Positions 1-8,102 of a DNA stretch of 64,000 bases are shown here, piece by piece. The stretch's first letter is position 1; each line of letters opens with the position of its first letter. The position numbers and the translations under genes were made by a program. Origin of the DNA: Clostridiales bacterium. Lineage in GTDB: Bacteria; Bacillota; Clostridia; Lachnospirales; Lachnospiraceae. The notes below the pieces were generated by a model, which worked only from the letters and a program-made list of their open reading frames with translations, searched no databases and was not told where the DNA came from. Location of the stretch: contig JAJBUA010000067.1 of the NCBI GenBank assembly GCA_020860565.1, positions 1 to 64,000 on the forward strand, in the 5' to 3' direction.

Positions 1-93
1 TTATCGGAATTTTCAGGGTTTTCAACACTGTTCAATCTTACATTGTCAAGGTTCAGTTCATCTCGCTGTCTTTTTCTCAGCGACAGCCTGTTT

Positions 94-227
94 ACTATAT
101 CACATCCGGCATCGCTTGTCAACAGCTTTTTTAAATCTTTTTTAAATCTCTGTCAAGTTCCCGTTAGAACCTGGCGCCGTTTTCGCGGCACAAGCCATAT
201 ATTATCAAATTCGGGCTTTTCTGTCAA
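94..227 (-). promoter_or_regulatory. Tandem strong promoters firing leftward (rRNA-operon-like)
   Basis: Two near-consensus sigma-A promoters point toward position 1. The upstream one has TTGACA at 227-222 and TAATAT at 204-199 with a 17-base spacer. The second has TTGACA at 122-117 and TATAGT at 99-94, also with a 17-base spacer. A further TTGACA near 156-151 lacks a good -10. Downstream (93-1) there is no start codon with a ribosome site, so this stretch looks like the leader of a stable RNA. Tandem strong promoters with an untranslated leader are typical of rRNA operons in clostridia, but the RNA gene itself lies outside the window. The promoters are seen directly; the rRNA assignment is inference. 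Confidence 0.6.
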
Positions 228-291
228 CACTTTTTTGAATTTTTTTCAGGCTGAGAATTGGTCTGAAAACCCGAACCCGTATCTGCTCCTT

Positions 292-903
292 TTACGCATT
301 CCGTACGGCTTCAATCATCCTGCGTATCTTGTCTGCGTCCTTCCAGCCGTCTGTTTCCACTCCGCTGCTTACGTCAATAGCATAAGGATGAAGCCTTCGT
401 ATTGCGTCTGCCGCGTTTTCCGGACACATACCTCCGGCGAGGAACCATGGTTTGGTAATCTCTCCCGATTCTTTTAACAGATCATGATCAAAGGTCCTGC
501 CCGTTCCTCCGGCTCCCGCATCAAGAAGGAGATAGTCCACCTCGCTCTGTTTCCATGATTCCGGTTCATATCCCGTCTCCATGCGAAGGGCCTTGATAAT
601 CACCGGATCTGCCAGTCGCTCCCGCAATTCCCGGACATATCTCTCATTCTCCTGCCCGTGGAGCTGAATGACACGGATAATCCCGCGCTGCACGATTTCA
701 CACACCGTCTCCACCGGAGCATTTACAAAAACGCCCACCGGACAAATCGAAGGACGGAGAAGACAAGACAGCTTCTCCGCTTCACTGACAGATACCTGCC
801 TTTTGCTCTTCGCAAATACAAAGCCTATATAATCAGGCTGATATGCGTTCACTGCCTCGATATCTTCTTTTCTTCTCAGACCGCAAACTTTTATTTTTGT
901 CAT
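292..903 (-). CDS. trpF: Phosphoribosylanthranilate isomerase
   Basis: This 203-residue protein converts N-(5-phosphoribosyl)anthranilate to the 1-deoxyribulose form, the third step of tryptophan synthesis. It is a single TIM barrel of normal family length. The expected catalytic Cys is at residue 7 (KVCGLRR) and the catalytic Asp at 128 (LLLDAGAGGTGRTF). The C-terminal phosphate-binding loops are present (LAGGM, IDVSSGVE). The start ATG overlaps the trpC stop by 4 bases (ATGA type), which points to translational coupling. It is the last visible gene of the trp operon; trpB and trpA do not follow in the 290 bases to the window edge. Confidence 0.96.
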   Translation of the reverse strand: MTKIKVCGLRRKEDIEAVNAYQPDYIGFVFAKSKRQVSVSEAEKLSCLLRPSICPVGVFVNAPVETVCEIVQRGIIRVIQLHGQENERYVRELRERLADPVIIKALRMETGYEPESWKQSEVDYLLLDAGAGGTGRTFDHDLLKESGEITKPWFLAGGMCPENAADAIRRLHPYAIDVSSGVETDGWKDADKIRRMIEAVRNA

Positions 904-1688
904 CCTTTTCCCCCGGCACGAAGCATATCCAGTGCCGCCCGCTTGTCGCTGCTCCTCATAAGAGTCTCTCCGATCAGCACGGCATCTGTTCCGTTCTCAT
1001 ACAGCTTTCTGGTATCTTCCGCTCCCCGAATCCCGCTTTCTGACACAAATACGATCTCCCGCGGCACCCGTGCCCTCAGTCGGATCGAATTGTTCACATC
1101 TACAGTAAATGTCCGCAGATCCCGGTTATTAACGCCAATGATCGCGGCTCCCGCCTGCAGCGCCCGCTCTACTTCTCTCTCATCATGCGCCTCTACCAGC
1201 GCCGACAGTCCCAGTTCTCTGGCCTGTGCCTGATATTCCGACAATTCTCCGTCATCCAGAATCGCACAGATCAGCAGGACTGCCGATGCACCGATCACTT
1301 TTGCCTGATCAATCATATACGAATCAACCGTAAAATCCTTGCGCAGAATCGGGATGTTCACCACGCCGGCCACTTCCTGCAGATACCGGTTGTTTCCCTG
1401 AAAGTAATATGGTTCTGTCAGGATGGAAATCGCGGCCGCTCCTGCGCTCTCATATTCTTTCCCGATCTCCAGATATGGGAAATCCGGCGCGATCAGCCCC
1501 CTGGACGGCGATGCTTTCTTAATCTCACAGATAAATGAGAGTCCGGGCGCCCGCAGCGCTGTCTCAAACGGAAATCCGTTATTCACCGGCATTTGTTCCG
1601 CCATACGACGCATTTCTGCCGCAGAAACCTCTCGTTTTTCCTCTGCCACACGTTCGCGGGTCCTGGCCGCAATTTCATCTAATATCAT
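900..1688 (-). CDS. trpC: Indole-3-glycerol phosphate synthase
   Basis: This 262-residue TIM-barrel enzyme closes the indole ring, turning carboxyphenylaminodeoxyribulose phosphate into indole-3-glycerol phosphate. Family motifs are clear: FICEIKKASPSRG with the catalytic lysines, LRKDF, LVEAHDE, GVNNRDL and VSESGI near the C-terminus. The length is normal for a stand-alone TrpC, so it is not fused to TrpF as in E. coli. It sits 67 bases after trpD and overlaps trpF by 4 bases. Function and placement agree fully. Confidence 0.96.
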   Translation of the reverse strand: MILDEIAARTRERVAEEKREVSAAEMRRMAEQMPVNNGFPFETALRAPGLSFICEIKKASPSRGLIAPDFPYLEIGKEYESAGAAAISILTEPYYFQGNNRYLQEVAGVVNIPILRKDFTVDSYMIDQAKVIGASAVLLICAILDDGELSEYQAQARELGLSALVEAHDEREVERALQAGAAIIGVNNRDLRTFTVDVNNSIRLRARVPREIVFVSESGIRGAEDTRKLYENGTDAVLIGETLMRSSDKRAALDMLRAGGKG

Positions 1689-1755
1689 CTTATTTTTTAC
1701 TCCTGACCTTTTCCAGAGTTCTATGATTCTCGTTCCAATTTTCTCCGCGTTTCAT

Positions 1756-2763
1756 TCAGCGATTTGACAGCTCAATAAACTTTTCCAGCTGCTCTTTGGC
1801 CTTGCCACTGTCAATCATTTCCGCTGCAATCTGAATTCCTTCTTCGATCGAATCGGCTTTGCCTCCCAGATAAATGGCCGCTCCCGCATTCATCAGAACG
1901 ACATCCCGTTTGGGGCCTTTCGCTCCGTTCAGAATCGCACGGGTAATCTCTGCGTTTTCTTCCGGCGTACCGCCGATCAGTTCCTCTTTGCTGCATCTGG
2001 TAAATCCAAACTGTTCCGGTGTAATCTCATAAGTCGTAAAGTTGCCGTCCTTTACCTCACAGATCTTTGTCGGCGCACTCATGGAAATCTCATCCAGACG
2101 ATCCGCTCCATAGACGACCAATGCCCGTTTTACACCAAGATTTGCCAGTACACGGGCCAGCGGCTCGACCAGTTCTTCACTGTACACGCCCATCAATTCC
2201 ATCGTAGCTCCCGCCGGATTTGCCAGCGGGCCAAGGATATTAAAGATGGTATGGATTCCCAGTTCCTTACGGATCGGTCCGACAAAACGCATCGCCGCAT
2301 GATAATTCTGCGCGAAGAGGAAGCAGATGTTGATCTTATTCAGGATATCCGTACTGATCGCCGGCGCGATCCGGATATTTACTCCCAGCGCCTCCAGGAC
2401 ATCTGCTGCTCCGCATTTGCTGGATGCCGCGCGATTGCCATGCTTGGCAACCGGAACTCCTGCCGCTGAGATAACCAGCGAAGCTGTTGTCGAGATATTA
2501 AAAGAATTAGCTCCGTCTCCACCGGTTCCCACGATCTCCAGCACATCCATATCATGAAGAAGTCTCACACAATGTGCCCGCATTCCGGCCGCGGAACCAG
2601 TGATCTCGTCCACGGTCTCACCCTTCACGGCGAGAGCGGTCAGATATGCGCTCTTCAGCACATCACTTGCCTCTCCTTCCATAATCTCATTCATTACCTG
2701 TTCGGCCTCCGCGTAAGTAAGGTCTTCTCTTCTGGCCAGTTTCTGGATTGCTTCTTTTATCAT
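1756..2763 (-). CDS. trpD: Anthranilate phosphoribosyltransferase
   Basis: The enzyme transfers phosphoribose from PRPP to anthranilate. The PRPP-binding glycine motif [14 protein letters not shown] and the anthranilate-site motif [12 protein letters not shown] are intact, and the length of 335 residues is normal. Two ATG codons six bases apart can serve as the start. The second, at 2763, was chosen because GGAGG then lies 9 bases upstream, against only 3 for the ATG at 2769. It lies 87 bases after trpG in the trp operon. No glutamine amidotransferase domain is fused to it. Confidence 0.95.
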   Translation of the reverse strand: MIKEAIQKLARREDLTYAEAEQVMNEIMEGEASDVLKSAYLTALAVKGETVDEITGSAAGMRAHCVRLLHDMDVLEIVGTGGDGANSFNISTTASLVISAAGVPVAKHGNRAASSKCGAADVLEALGVNIRIAPAISTDILNKINICFLFAQNYHAAMRFVGPIRKELGIHTIFNILGPLANPAGATMELMGVYSEELVEPLARVLANLGVKRALVVYGADRLDEISMSAPTKICEVKDGNFTTYEITPEQFGFTRCSKEELIGGTPEENAEITRAILNGAKGPKRDVVLMNAGAAIYLGGKADSIEEGIQIAAEMIDSGKAKEQLEKFIELSNR

Positions 2764-2850
2764 GATCATTAACCTCCGTTTTATTTTTCTTCTTTTTATA
2801 TATGAAAATGTTGCCAGACGACTGTATTTTGACTATCGCCCGGAACAATC

Positions 2851-3453
2851 TCACTTCGACTGACACTTCTCGCTATGATACGCTTCCACATACTGGAAGA
2901 AATTCTCCATCAGCTTCTTTCCATCCGGAGTCAGGATGGATTCCGGGTGATATTGCACTCCAAACACCGGATACGACTGATGTTCTACCGACATGATCTC
3001 GCCGTCTTCCGTCACAGCGGTCGCCTTCAATTCTGCCGGCATGGTTTCTTTCACCGCTGCCAGAGAATGATAACGTCCAACCGTAATGCTCTTCTCCATA
3101 TTCTGATACAGCGGGCTGCTTACATCCAGCGTAATCTCCGATACCTTTCCATGCATCAGACATTTCGCGTAGGAGATCTCTGCTCCATAAGCTTTACAGA
3201 TCGACTGATGTCCCAGACACACACCGAAAATCGGTATCGTACTCCCCAGCTTCTGCACGGTCTCAATACAGATACCGGCATTCTCCGGTCTGCCCGGCCC
3301 CGGCGACAGGAGAATGGCCTCAGGAGCTTTCCGGCGAATTTCCTCCACCGTAATCCTGTCATTGCGATAAACCTCAATATCCGGCCGCAAGCTTCCGACC
3401 AACTGATAAAGATTATAGGAAAAACTGTCATAATTATCGATTAATAGGATCAT
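2851..3453 (-). CDS. trpG: Anthranilate synthase glutamine amidotransferase subunit
   Basis: This 200-residue class I glutamine amidotransferase supplies ammonia to TrpE. The catalytic Cys is at residue 79 (FGVCLGHQS) and the His-Glu pair is in VQYHPES. The oxyanion loop LLSPGPGRP is present. Its ATG overlaps the trpE stop by 4 bases, giving tight stoichiometric coupling with its partner. TrpG and PabA are hard to separate by sequence, and this protein might also serve aminodeoxychorismate synthase, but its place between trpE and trpD supports a tryptophan role. Confidence 0.94.
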   Translation of the reverse strand: MILLIDNYDSFSYNLYQLVGSLRPDIEVYRNDRITVEEIRRKAPEAILLSPGPGRPENAGICIETVQKLGSTIPIFGVCLGHQSICKAYGAEISYAKCLMHGKVSEITLDVSSPLYQNMEKSITVGRYHSLAAVKETMPAELKATAVTEDGEIMSVEHQSYPVFGVQYHPESILTPDGKKLMENFFQYVEAYHSEKCQSK

Positions 3454-4919
3454 TCTTCCATTCCCTCCTGTGCCTTCTGTACCGCAAGCATAACCGCCGC
3501 CGCCTTATTCAGGCATTCCTGATGTTCCTGTTCCGGAACGCTGTCCGCCACGATGCCCGCGCCGGATCTCGCGTAAACCTTGCCTTTTCTGGCATATGCA
3601 ATCCGGATGGCAATACATACGTCCATGTTGCCGGAGAAATCCAGATATCCGATCGCTCCTCCATAGATTCCTCTGCGTCCGCCTTCCAGTTCCTGGATAA
3701 TCTCACACGCACGGATCTTGGGTGCCCCGGAAAGTGTCCCTGCAGGCAGGATCGAATCAATCGCATCCACAGCGTCCAACCCTTCCCGGATCCGTCCGCT
3801 CACTGTCGAACCAATATGCATGACGTGGGAATAACGCTCAACTGCCATGTATTTCTCTACCCGCACACTCCCGATCTCACTGACTCTTCCGATATCGTTG
3901 CGTCCGAGGTCGACCAGCATATTATGCTCGGCGCGCTCCTTTTCATCTGCCAGCAATTCTCTTTCGAGAGCTTCATCCTCTTCGAGTGTCGCTCCTCTCG
4001 GCCGGGTACCTGCGAGCGGATAGGTGTATAACTCTCCGTTATCCAGCTTTACCAGTGTTTCCGGCGACGCCCCTGCGATCTCAATATCATCGCTTGAAAA
4101 ATAAAACATATACGGCGACGGATTTGTTGTCCTCAGCACACGATAGGCATCCAGCAGACTTCCCTCCATCTCAGCTTCCAGCTGGTTCGACAGCACTACC
4201 TGGAAAATATCTCCCTCATAGATATAATGCTTTCCTTTTTCCACCATGCGGCAGTATTCGTCTTTGGTAAAATGCGGTTTTAACTCACCTTTCAGTTTCA
4301 GCGGCCGTCTGGGCGCGGGAGTTCCTGTGCGGATCAGCTGCACCAGACGATCCAGTTCCAGCTGCGCCTTGTGGTATTCTTCGTCCACGGCATCTGTCTT
4401 CATATTGACAATCAGTATAATCTTCTGTCGGAAATTATCAAACGCAATCACCTTATCAAACAGCATCAGATCCACATCCTGAAAGGAATCCTCGTCCGCA
4501 TCCGGAAGTTTTAATCCGGGTTCTGCGTATTTAATATAATCATAGGCAAAATATCCGACCAGTCCGCCGCTGAAGGTCGGCATATCCGCAAGCTTCGGGC
4601 TCCGGTTTTCCCGGAGAATCCGGCGGATTGCCTCTCCCGGATGATCGACTTTCTGCTCAATCGTCGCCCCGCTGCGAATCCGCAGATTGCCGTCCTGACA
4701 GGTGATCTCCATCACCGGATCAAATCCAAGGAAGGTATAACGCCCCCAGCGCTTGGATTCTTCCACGCTTTCCAGCAGATAGCAGTGGGTACTGACCTGC
4801 TTCAGTATCCGCAGGACCTCAATCGGTGTGCGGATGTCAGAATAAATCTCCCGGCACAGCGGAATCCGACCATAGATCCCTTCTCCGGCAATCTCTCTGA
4901 CTTTCTCCAATGTCATCAT
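3450..4919 (-). CDS. trpE: Anthranilate synthase component I
   Basis: This 489-residue chorismate-binding enzyme makes anthranilate from chorismate with ammonia from TrpG. The C-terminal half carries the chorismate-binding signature, including GTRPRG, ERAEHNMLVDLGRND, LPAGTLSGAPK and YGGAIGYLDF. The N-terminal half contains the usual feedback domain, with the tryptophan-binding type sequence LLES near residue 50. A GGAGG site lies 8 bases upstream of the chosen ATG. It is the first gene after the T-box leader, so its expression should respond to uncharged tRNA-Trp. PabB is a formal alternative, but the leader specificity and operon argue for TrpE. Confidence 0.96.
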   Translation of the reverse strand: MMTLEKVREIAGEGIYGRIPLCREIYSDIRTPIEVLRILKQVSTHCYLLESVEESKRWGRYTFLGFDPVMEITCQDGNLRIRSGATIEQKVDHPGEAIRRILRENRSPKLADMPTFSGGLVGYFAYDYIKYAEPGLKLPDADEDSFQDVDLMLFDKVIAFDNFRQKIILIVNMKTDAVDEEYHKAQLELDRLVQLIRTGTPAPRRPLKLKGELKPHFTKDEYCRMVEKGKHYIYEGDIFQVVLSNQLEAEMEGSLLDAYRVLRTTNPSPYMFYFSSDDIEIAGASPETLVKLDNGELYTYPLAGTRPRGATLEEDEALERELLADEKERAEHNMLVDLGRNDIGRVSEIGSVRVEKYMAVERYSHVMHIGSTVSGRIREGLDAVDAIDSILPAGTLSGAPKIRACEIIQELEGGRRGIYGGAIGYLDFSGNMDVCIAIRIAYARKGKVYARSGAGIVADSVPEQEHQECLNKAAAVMLAVQKAQEGMEE

Positions 4920-4991
4920 TTTTGTCTTCCTCCTTTACCCTGCACTTCTGTCCGGAATCTTTTTCTTTCCCAAAATAAAGTTTAAGGAAAT

Positions 4992-5334
4992 AAAAAAGTC
5001 CCTGACAGAATGCTGCAACATCTGTCAAGGACGGGAAATCGTACCACCCGCGGTGCCACCTTGATTCACGAGACCGGCTGCCCGGTTTACGTGCGCTTTA
5101 CGGGATACTATCATATCCCTGGCAACTGACGTATGCCCTACGTCGCAGAATACTCAAATAATCTCTCTGCCTGTTCCCAGACCCCGGATCATCCTTTGAC
5201 TGCGCCCTCCGCGGTCCATTTAGTAAGCTGCGTTCTGACGGTTCTCAACATCCCGTCTCTCTGTAAGTGCACGAATTACTTTTATCTCCGCATCATCGGT
5301 TTTTCAGGAAATATTCATTTAAAATGTCTGATTT
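4992..5334 (-). promoter_or_regulatory. T-box leader of the trp operon (UGG specifier)
   Basis: The minus strand carries the conserved T-box sequence AAGGTGGCACCGCGG at 5062-5048. It is followed by an intrinsic terminator with stem 5032-5021 / 5009-4998 and a U run at 4997-4992, just upstream of trpE. In the Stem I part, a TGG triplet at 5218-5216 (context AAATGGACC, followed by a purine) fits the specifier position and decodes Trp. By known T-box logic, uncharged tRNA-Trp would bind the specifier and the T-box, stabilise the antiterminator and allow transcription of trpEGDCF. The motif and terminator are seen; the exact Stem I fold was not computed. Confidence 0.93.
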
Positions 5335-5340
5335 GTGTTT

Positions 5341-5369
5341 ATTTTACGCTTGTTGTTTTCATTTGTCAA
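5341..5369 (-). promoter_or_regulatory. Promoter of the trp operon
   Basis: TTGACA at 5369-5364 and TAAAAT at 5346-5341 on the minus strand are separated by 17 bases. Transcription should start near 5334, about 115 bases before the UGG specifier, matching the usual T-box geometry. Confidence 0.8.
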
Positions 5370-5474
5370 TCGGTTTTTTCACGCAAATATTTTTGATAGT
5401 CAGCTGTCCATTTGCCTATATCGGGTATAGTCAAATTCAGCAGTATATTATGCAAATATTTTTCTGATGCAGCA

Positions 5475-7163
5475 TTATTCCTTTCCGCTGTCTTCTTCTG
5501 CCATTTTCTTCACGGTTTCCTCATCTACAAGCGCCAATGTAAACCAGAATTCGACACCGCCGTCGACATTCCTTACACCGCAGCTCTGATGATGGGCGTC
5601 CATAACCGCCTTAACGATGGAAAGGCCGATCCCGCTGCCGCCATATTCACGGGTTCTTGCTTTATCTACCTTATAGAACTTGGTCCACAGATTCGGAATC
5701 GACTCATCAGGAATCGCTTCCCCTGTATTAAACACCGTGACTCTCGCGAGATCACCCACCCGCTCAGCTGTGAAGCGGATCCTGCGCTCATCATTCACAT
5801 GGTTTAACGCATTATTGAAATAATTGATGACAACTTCCTCAATCTTGAACTCGTCAGCATAGACATAAACCGGCTCCTCGCAGATGAATTCCACTTCTAC
5901 TTCTTTCTGCTGTGTCAGAATCGAAGCAGAATTGATCAGGCTGCGAATCAGCTCTGCTATGTCAAATGTCTCAAATACCGGCGTATCATTTCCAAACTCC
6001 AAGGCTGTCAGCGTCAGCAGCTGCTTCACCATTTTGTTCATCTTATTGGCTTCGTCCATGATGACTTCGCAGTAATAATTGCGGCTGTCCTCATCATCCG
6101 CCATGCCTTCCGTCAGGCCCTCGGCATAACCCTGGATCAGCGCGATCGGCGTCTTTAACTCATGCGACACATTGGCAATAAATTCCTTGCGCATATCGTC
6201 GATCTCGATCTTCTCCTGGATATCATGCTGCAGCCGGATATTGGCCTTCCGCAATTCTCCAACCGTCTCCTTCAGCTTCTCGGACAGCACATTCATACTA
6301 TGGCCCAGCACGCCTACTTCGTCCAGTTCATCTCCTTCATAATGCACATCAAAATCCAGTTCTGACATCCGCTCAGAGAGTGTAGCCAGCTTCATGATCG
6401 GCTCTGTCACACGACGCGTCACAAAATACATGATCGCACAGCCAAAAACCAGGATCACCATACCGACACTGCTCGTAAATTTATTCGCCAGTCCCACACT
6501 TTCCCGGATACTTGCCAGCGGCATCTGCATCATAAACTGCGTATTCATATCGGAAAAATATCCCCATGCTTCCAGGTAATTGGTATTATAACGCGGATCG
6601 TTCGTTCTGATGATCTGATAATTATCATACTCCGCAAGCACGGTTTCACTGTTGTCGCCCTGTCCCAGGACATATCTCACAAGCTTTTGCGCCAGAAAAT
6701 CGCTCTCTCTCCCAAAATCCAGCATCACCTTTCCGGTTGAACTGTCAATCAGGATGATCTTGATATTATTTTTTTCGCTGTAATCGCGAATGGTGCTGAT
6801 CAGAAAGCCCTGCAGCTCCTTCTGGACATCTTCATCCATAGGCTCCTCTGTGAAAGAATTCTCATTGTCTGCGGCCGGACGATCACCCTTTTTGATCGTC
6901 TTCTGCGGCGGGGTCAGTTCACTCCAGAGATCCCATTCACGGGTAAGCTCCCGACTGAGCACATCCTCGATTGATTCGCCGTTATTCACCCGCTCCATAA
7001 TCGCCGCGTTCATGTCATCGTAAGCCTGTTCCATCACCTTCAACTTCTGATTGGTATAATAATTTTCCAGAAAACAGTTATTCACTGCCAGAATCGCGAG
7101 GAGCATCGCCGCCATCAGACCGATGAAGATCAACATGATTCTGGTTCTGATTGACCGTTTCAT
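5475..7163 (-). CDS. Sensor histidine kinase (HAMP, HisKA, HATPase)
   Basis: This 562-residue membrane kinase has an N-terminal transmembrane helix (about residues 9-30), an extracellular sensor region of roughly 190 residues, a second helix (about 235-252) and then a HAMP domain. The H-box ANVSHELKTP carries the phosphorylated His. The N-box (NYFNNALNHV) and G-box (GGSGIGLSIVKAV) of the ATPase domain are intact. It overlaps the response regulator by 4 bases (ATGA) and is co-transcribed with it. The sensor region is acidic and not recognised, so the stimulus is unknown. The pair lies downstream of no obvious target gene. Confidence 0.92.
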   Translation of the reverse strand: MKRSIRTRIMLIFIGLMAAMLLAILAVNNCFLENYYTNQKLKVMEQAYDDMNAAIMERVNNGESIEDVLSRELTREWDLWSELTPPQKTIKKGDRPAADNENSFTEEPMDEDVQKELQGFLISTIRDYSEKNNIKIILIDSSTGKVMLDFGRESDFLAQKLVRYVLGQGDNSETVLAEYDNYQIIRTNDPRYNTNYLEAWGYFSDMNTQFMMQMPLASIRESVGLANKFTSSVGMVILVFGCAIMYFVTRRVTEPIMKLATLSERMSELDFDVHYEGDELDEVGVLGHSMNVLSEKLKETVGELRKANIRLQHDIQEKIEIDDMRKEFIANVSHELKTPIALIQGYAEGLTEGMADDEDSRNYYCEVIMDEANKMNKMVKQLLTLTALEFGNDTPVFETFDIAELIRSLINSASILTQQKEVEVEFICEEPVYVYADEFKIEEVVINYFNNALNHVNDERRIRFTAERVGDLARVTVFNTGEAIPDESIPNLWTKFYKVDKARTREYGGSGIGLSIVKAVMDAHHQSCGVRNVDGGVEFWFTLALVDEETVKKMAEEDSGKE

Positions 7164-7837
7164 GCCGTCACCTCGAACTTATAGCCCATCCCCCATATGG
7201 TCTTGATATAATCGCCCTTTTCTCCCATCTTGCTGCGCAGCTTCTTGACATGCGTATCAATCGTACGGGCATCCCCAAAATAATCATAATTCCAGACATG
7301 GTTGAGAATCTTCTCCCGCGACAGCGCGATCCCCTGATTCTCAATAAAATAGGTCAGAAGTTCAAATTCCTTAAAGCTCAGTTCGATTGGTTTCCCGTCA
7401 ACGGTAACCTGATGAGCTGCCTTATCCAGGCGGATGCCTCCCACTTCGGTTGCCTCCGTCACGGAGACCTGACTCCGTCTGAGGATCGCTTCCACACGGG
7501 CCACCAGAATCTTGGGGCTGAATGGTTTGGAAATATATTCATCGACTCCCAGATCAAAGCCCTGGAGTTCATCTCTCTCTTCTCCCCGCGCCGTCAGCAT
7601 GATAATCGGCACCTTCGAATACTGACGGATCGTCTTGCAGACCTCCCATCCGTCCATCTTGGGCATCATAACATCCAGTATGATCAGAGTAATATCCTTA
7701 TCCTTAAAAAAAAGGTCGACAGCCTGCTCGCCGTTTTCCGCTTCCAGAACAATAAATCCCTTCACTGTCAGGAAATCCTTTACAAGTTTACGCATCCGGG
7801 CTTCATCATCGACCATAAGTATTTTCAGCTGTTCCAT
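7160..7837 (-). CDS. OmpR/PhoB-family response regulator
   Basis: This 225-residue regulator has a receiver domain with the acidic pocket (MVDDE), the phospho-acceptor Asp in LIILDVMMPKMDG and the conserved Lys in SKPFSP. A winged-helix DNA-binding domain of OmpR type follows (about residues 125-225; RTIDTHVKKLRSKMG, IWGMGYKF). The start ATG at 7837 was chosen because AAGGAGG lies 8 bases upstream; a TTG at 7858 lacks a site. It is the first gene of a two-gene operon with the histidine kinase, its evident partner. Confidence 0.93.
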   Translation of the reverse strand: MEQLKILMVDDEARMRKLVKDFLTVKGFIVLEAENGEQAVDLFFKDKDITLIILDVMMPKMDGWEVCKTIRQYSKVPIIMLTARGEERDELQGFDLGVDEYISKPFSPKILVARVEAILRRSQVSVTEATEVGGIRLDKAAHQVTVDGKPIELSFKEFELLTYFIENQGIALSREKILNHVWNYDYFGDARTIDTHVKKLRSKMGEKGDYIKTIWGMGYKFEVTA

Positions 7838-8000
7838 GATAATAACCTCCTTGTGCAACTATTTTAACAAATCACTTTCATGATTTCCACCTTTTCACAG
7901 ACATTTCACAAAGAAGCGCCGAAATACAAAATGCCTGATCCGCCCGTGCGCATCCTGCCCGGAGGGCTTTTTATCTTATAGGACGAACTTTCCTATGAAT
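7838..8000. other. Intergenic segment between the two-component system and the aspS terminator
   Basis: No open frame with a ribosome site is seen. At 7937-7953 there is a 16-17 base string that matches the right end of the dispersed repeats at 32516-32606 and 38343-38486 (ATCCGCCCGTGCGCAT). It is followed at once by a short GC stem (GCCCGGAGGGC) and a T run near 7958-7972. It may be a truncated repeat copy or a small terminator. Confidence 0.4.
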
Positions 8001-8034
8001 AAAAATGCGGCGGGAAACCAGATTCCCCACCGCA
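8001..8034 (-). terminator. Intrinsic terminator after aspS
   Basis: On the minus strand a stem TGCGGTGGGGAA / TTTCCCGCCGCA is followed by TTTTTATT. It lies about 70 bases after the aspS stop and ends the relA-hemZ-hisS-aspS transcription block. Confidence 0.85.
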
Positions 8035-8102
8035 CGATTTCAATTCTCATTCTGAACTTTTATCTCACAGCTATTCTCTCCTGTTGCATCAATATACACC
8101 CG

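Noticed and set aside
43-477. Plus-strand 144-codon frame at the window edge
   Set aside because: It covers the tandem promoters and the antisense of trpF, without a ribosome site.
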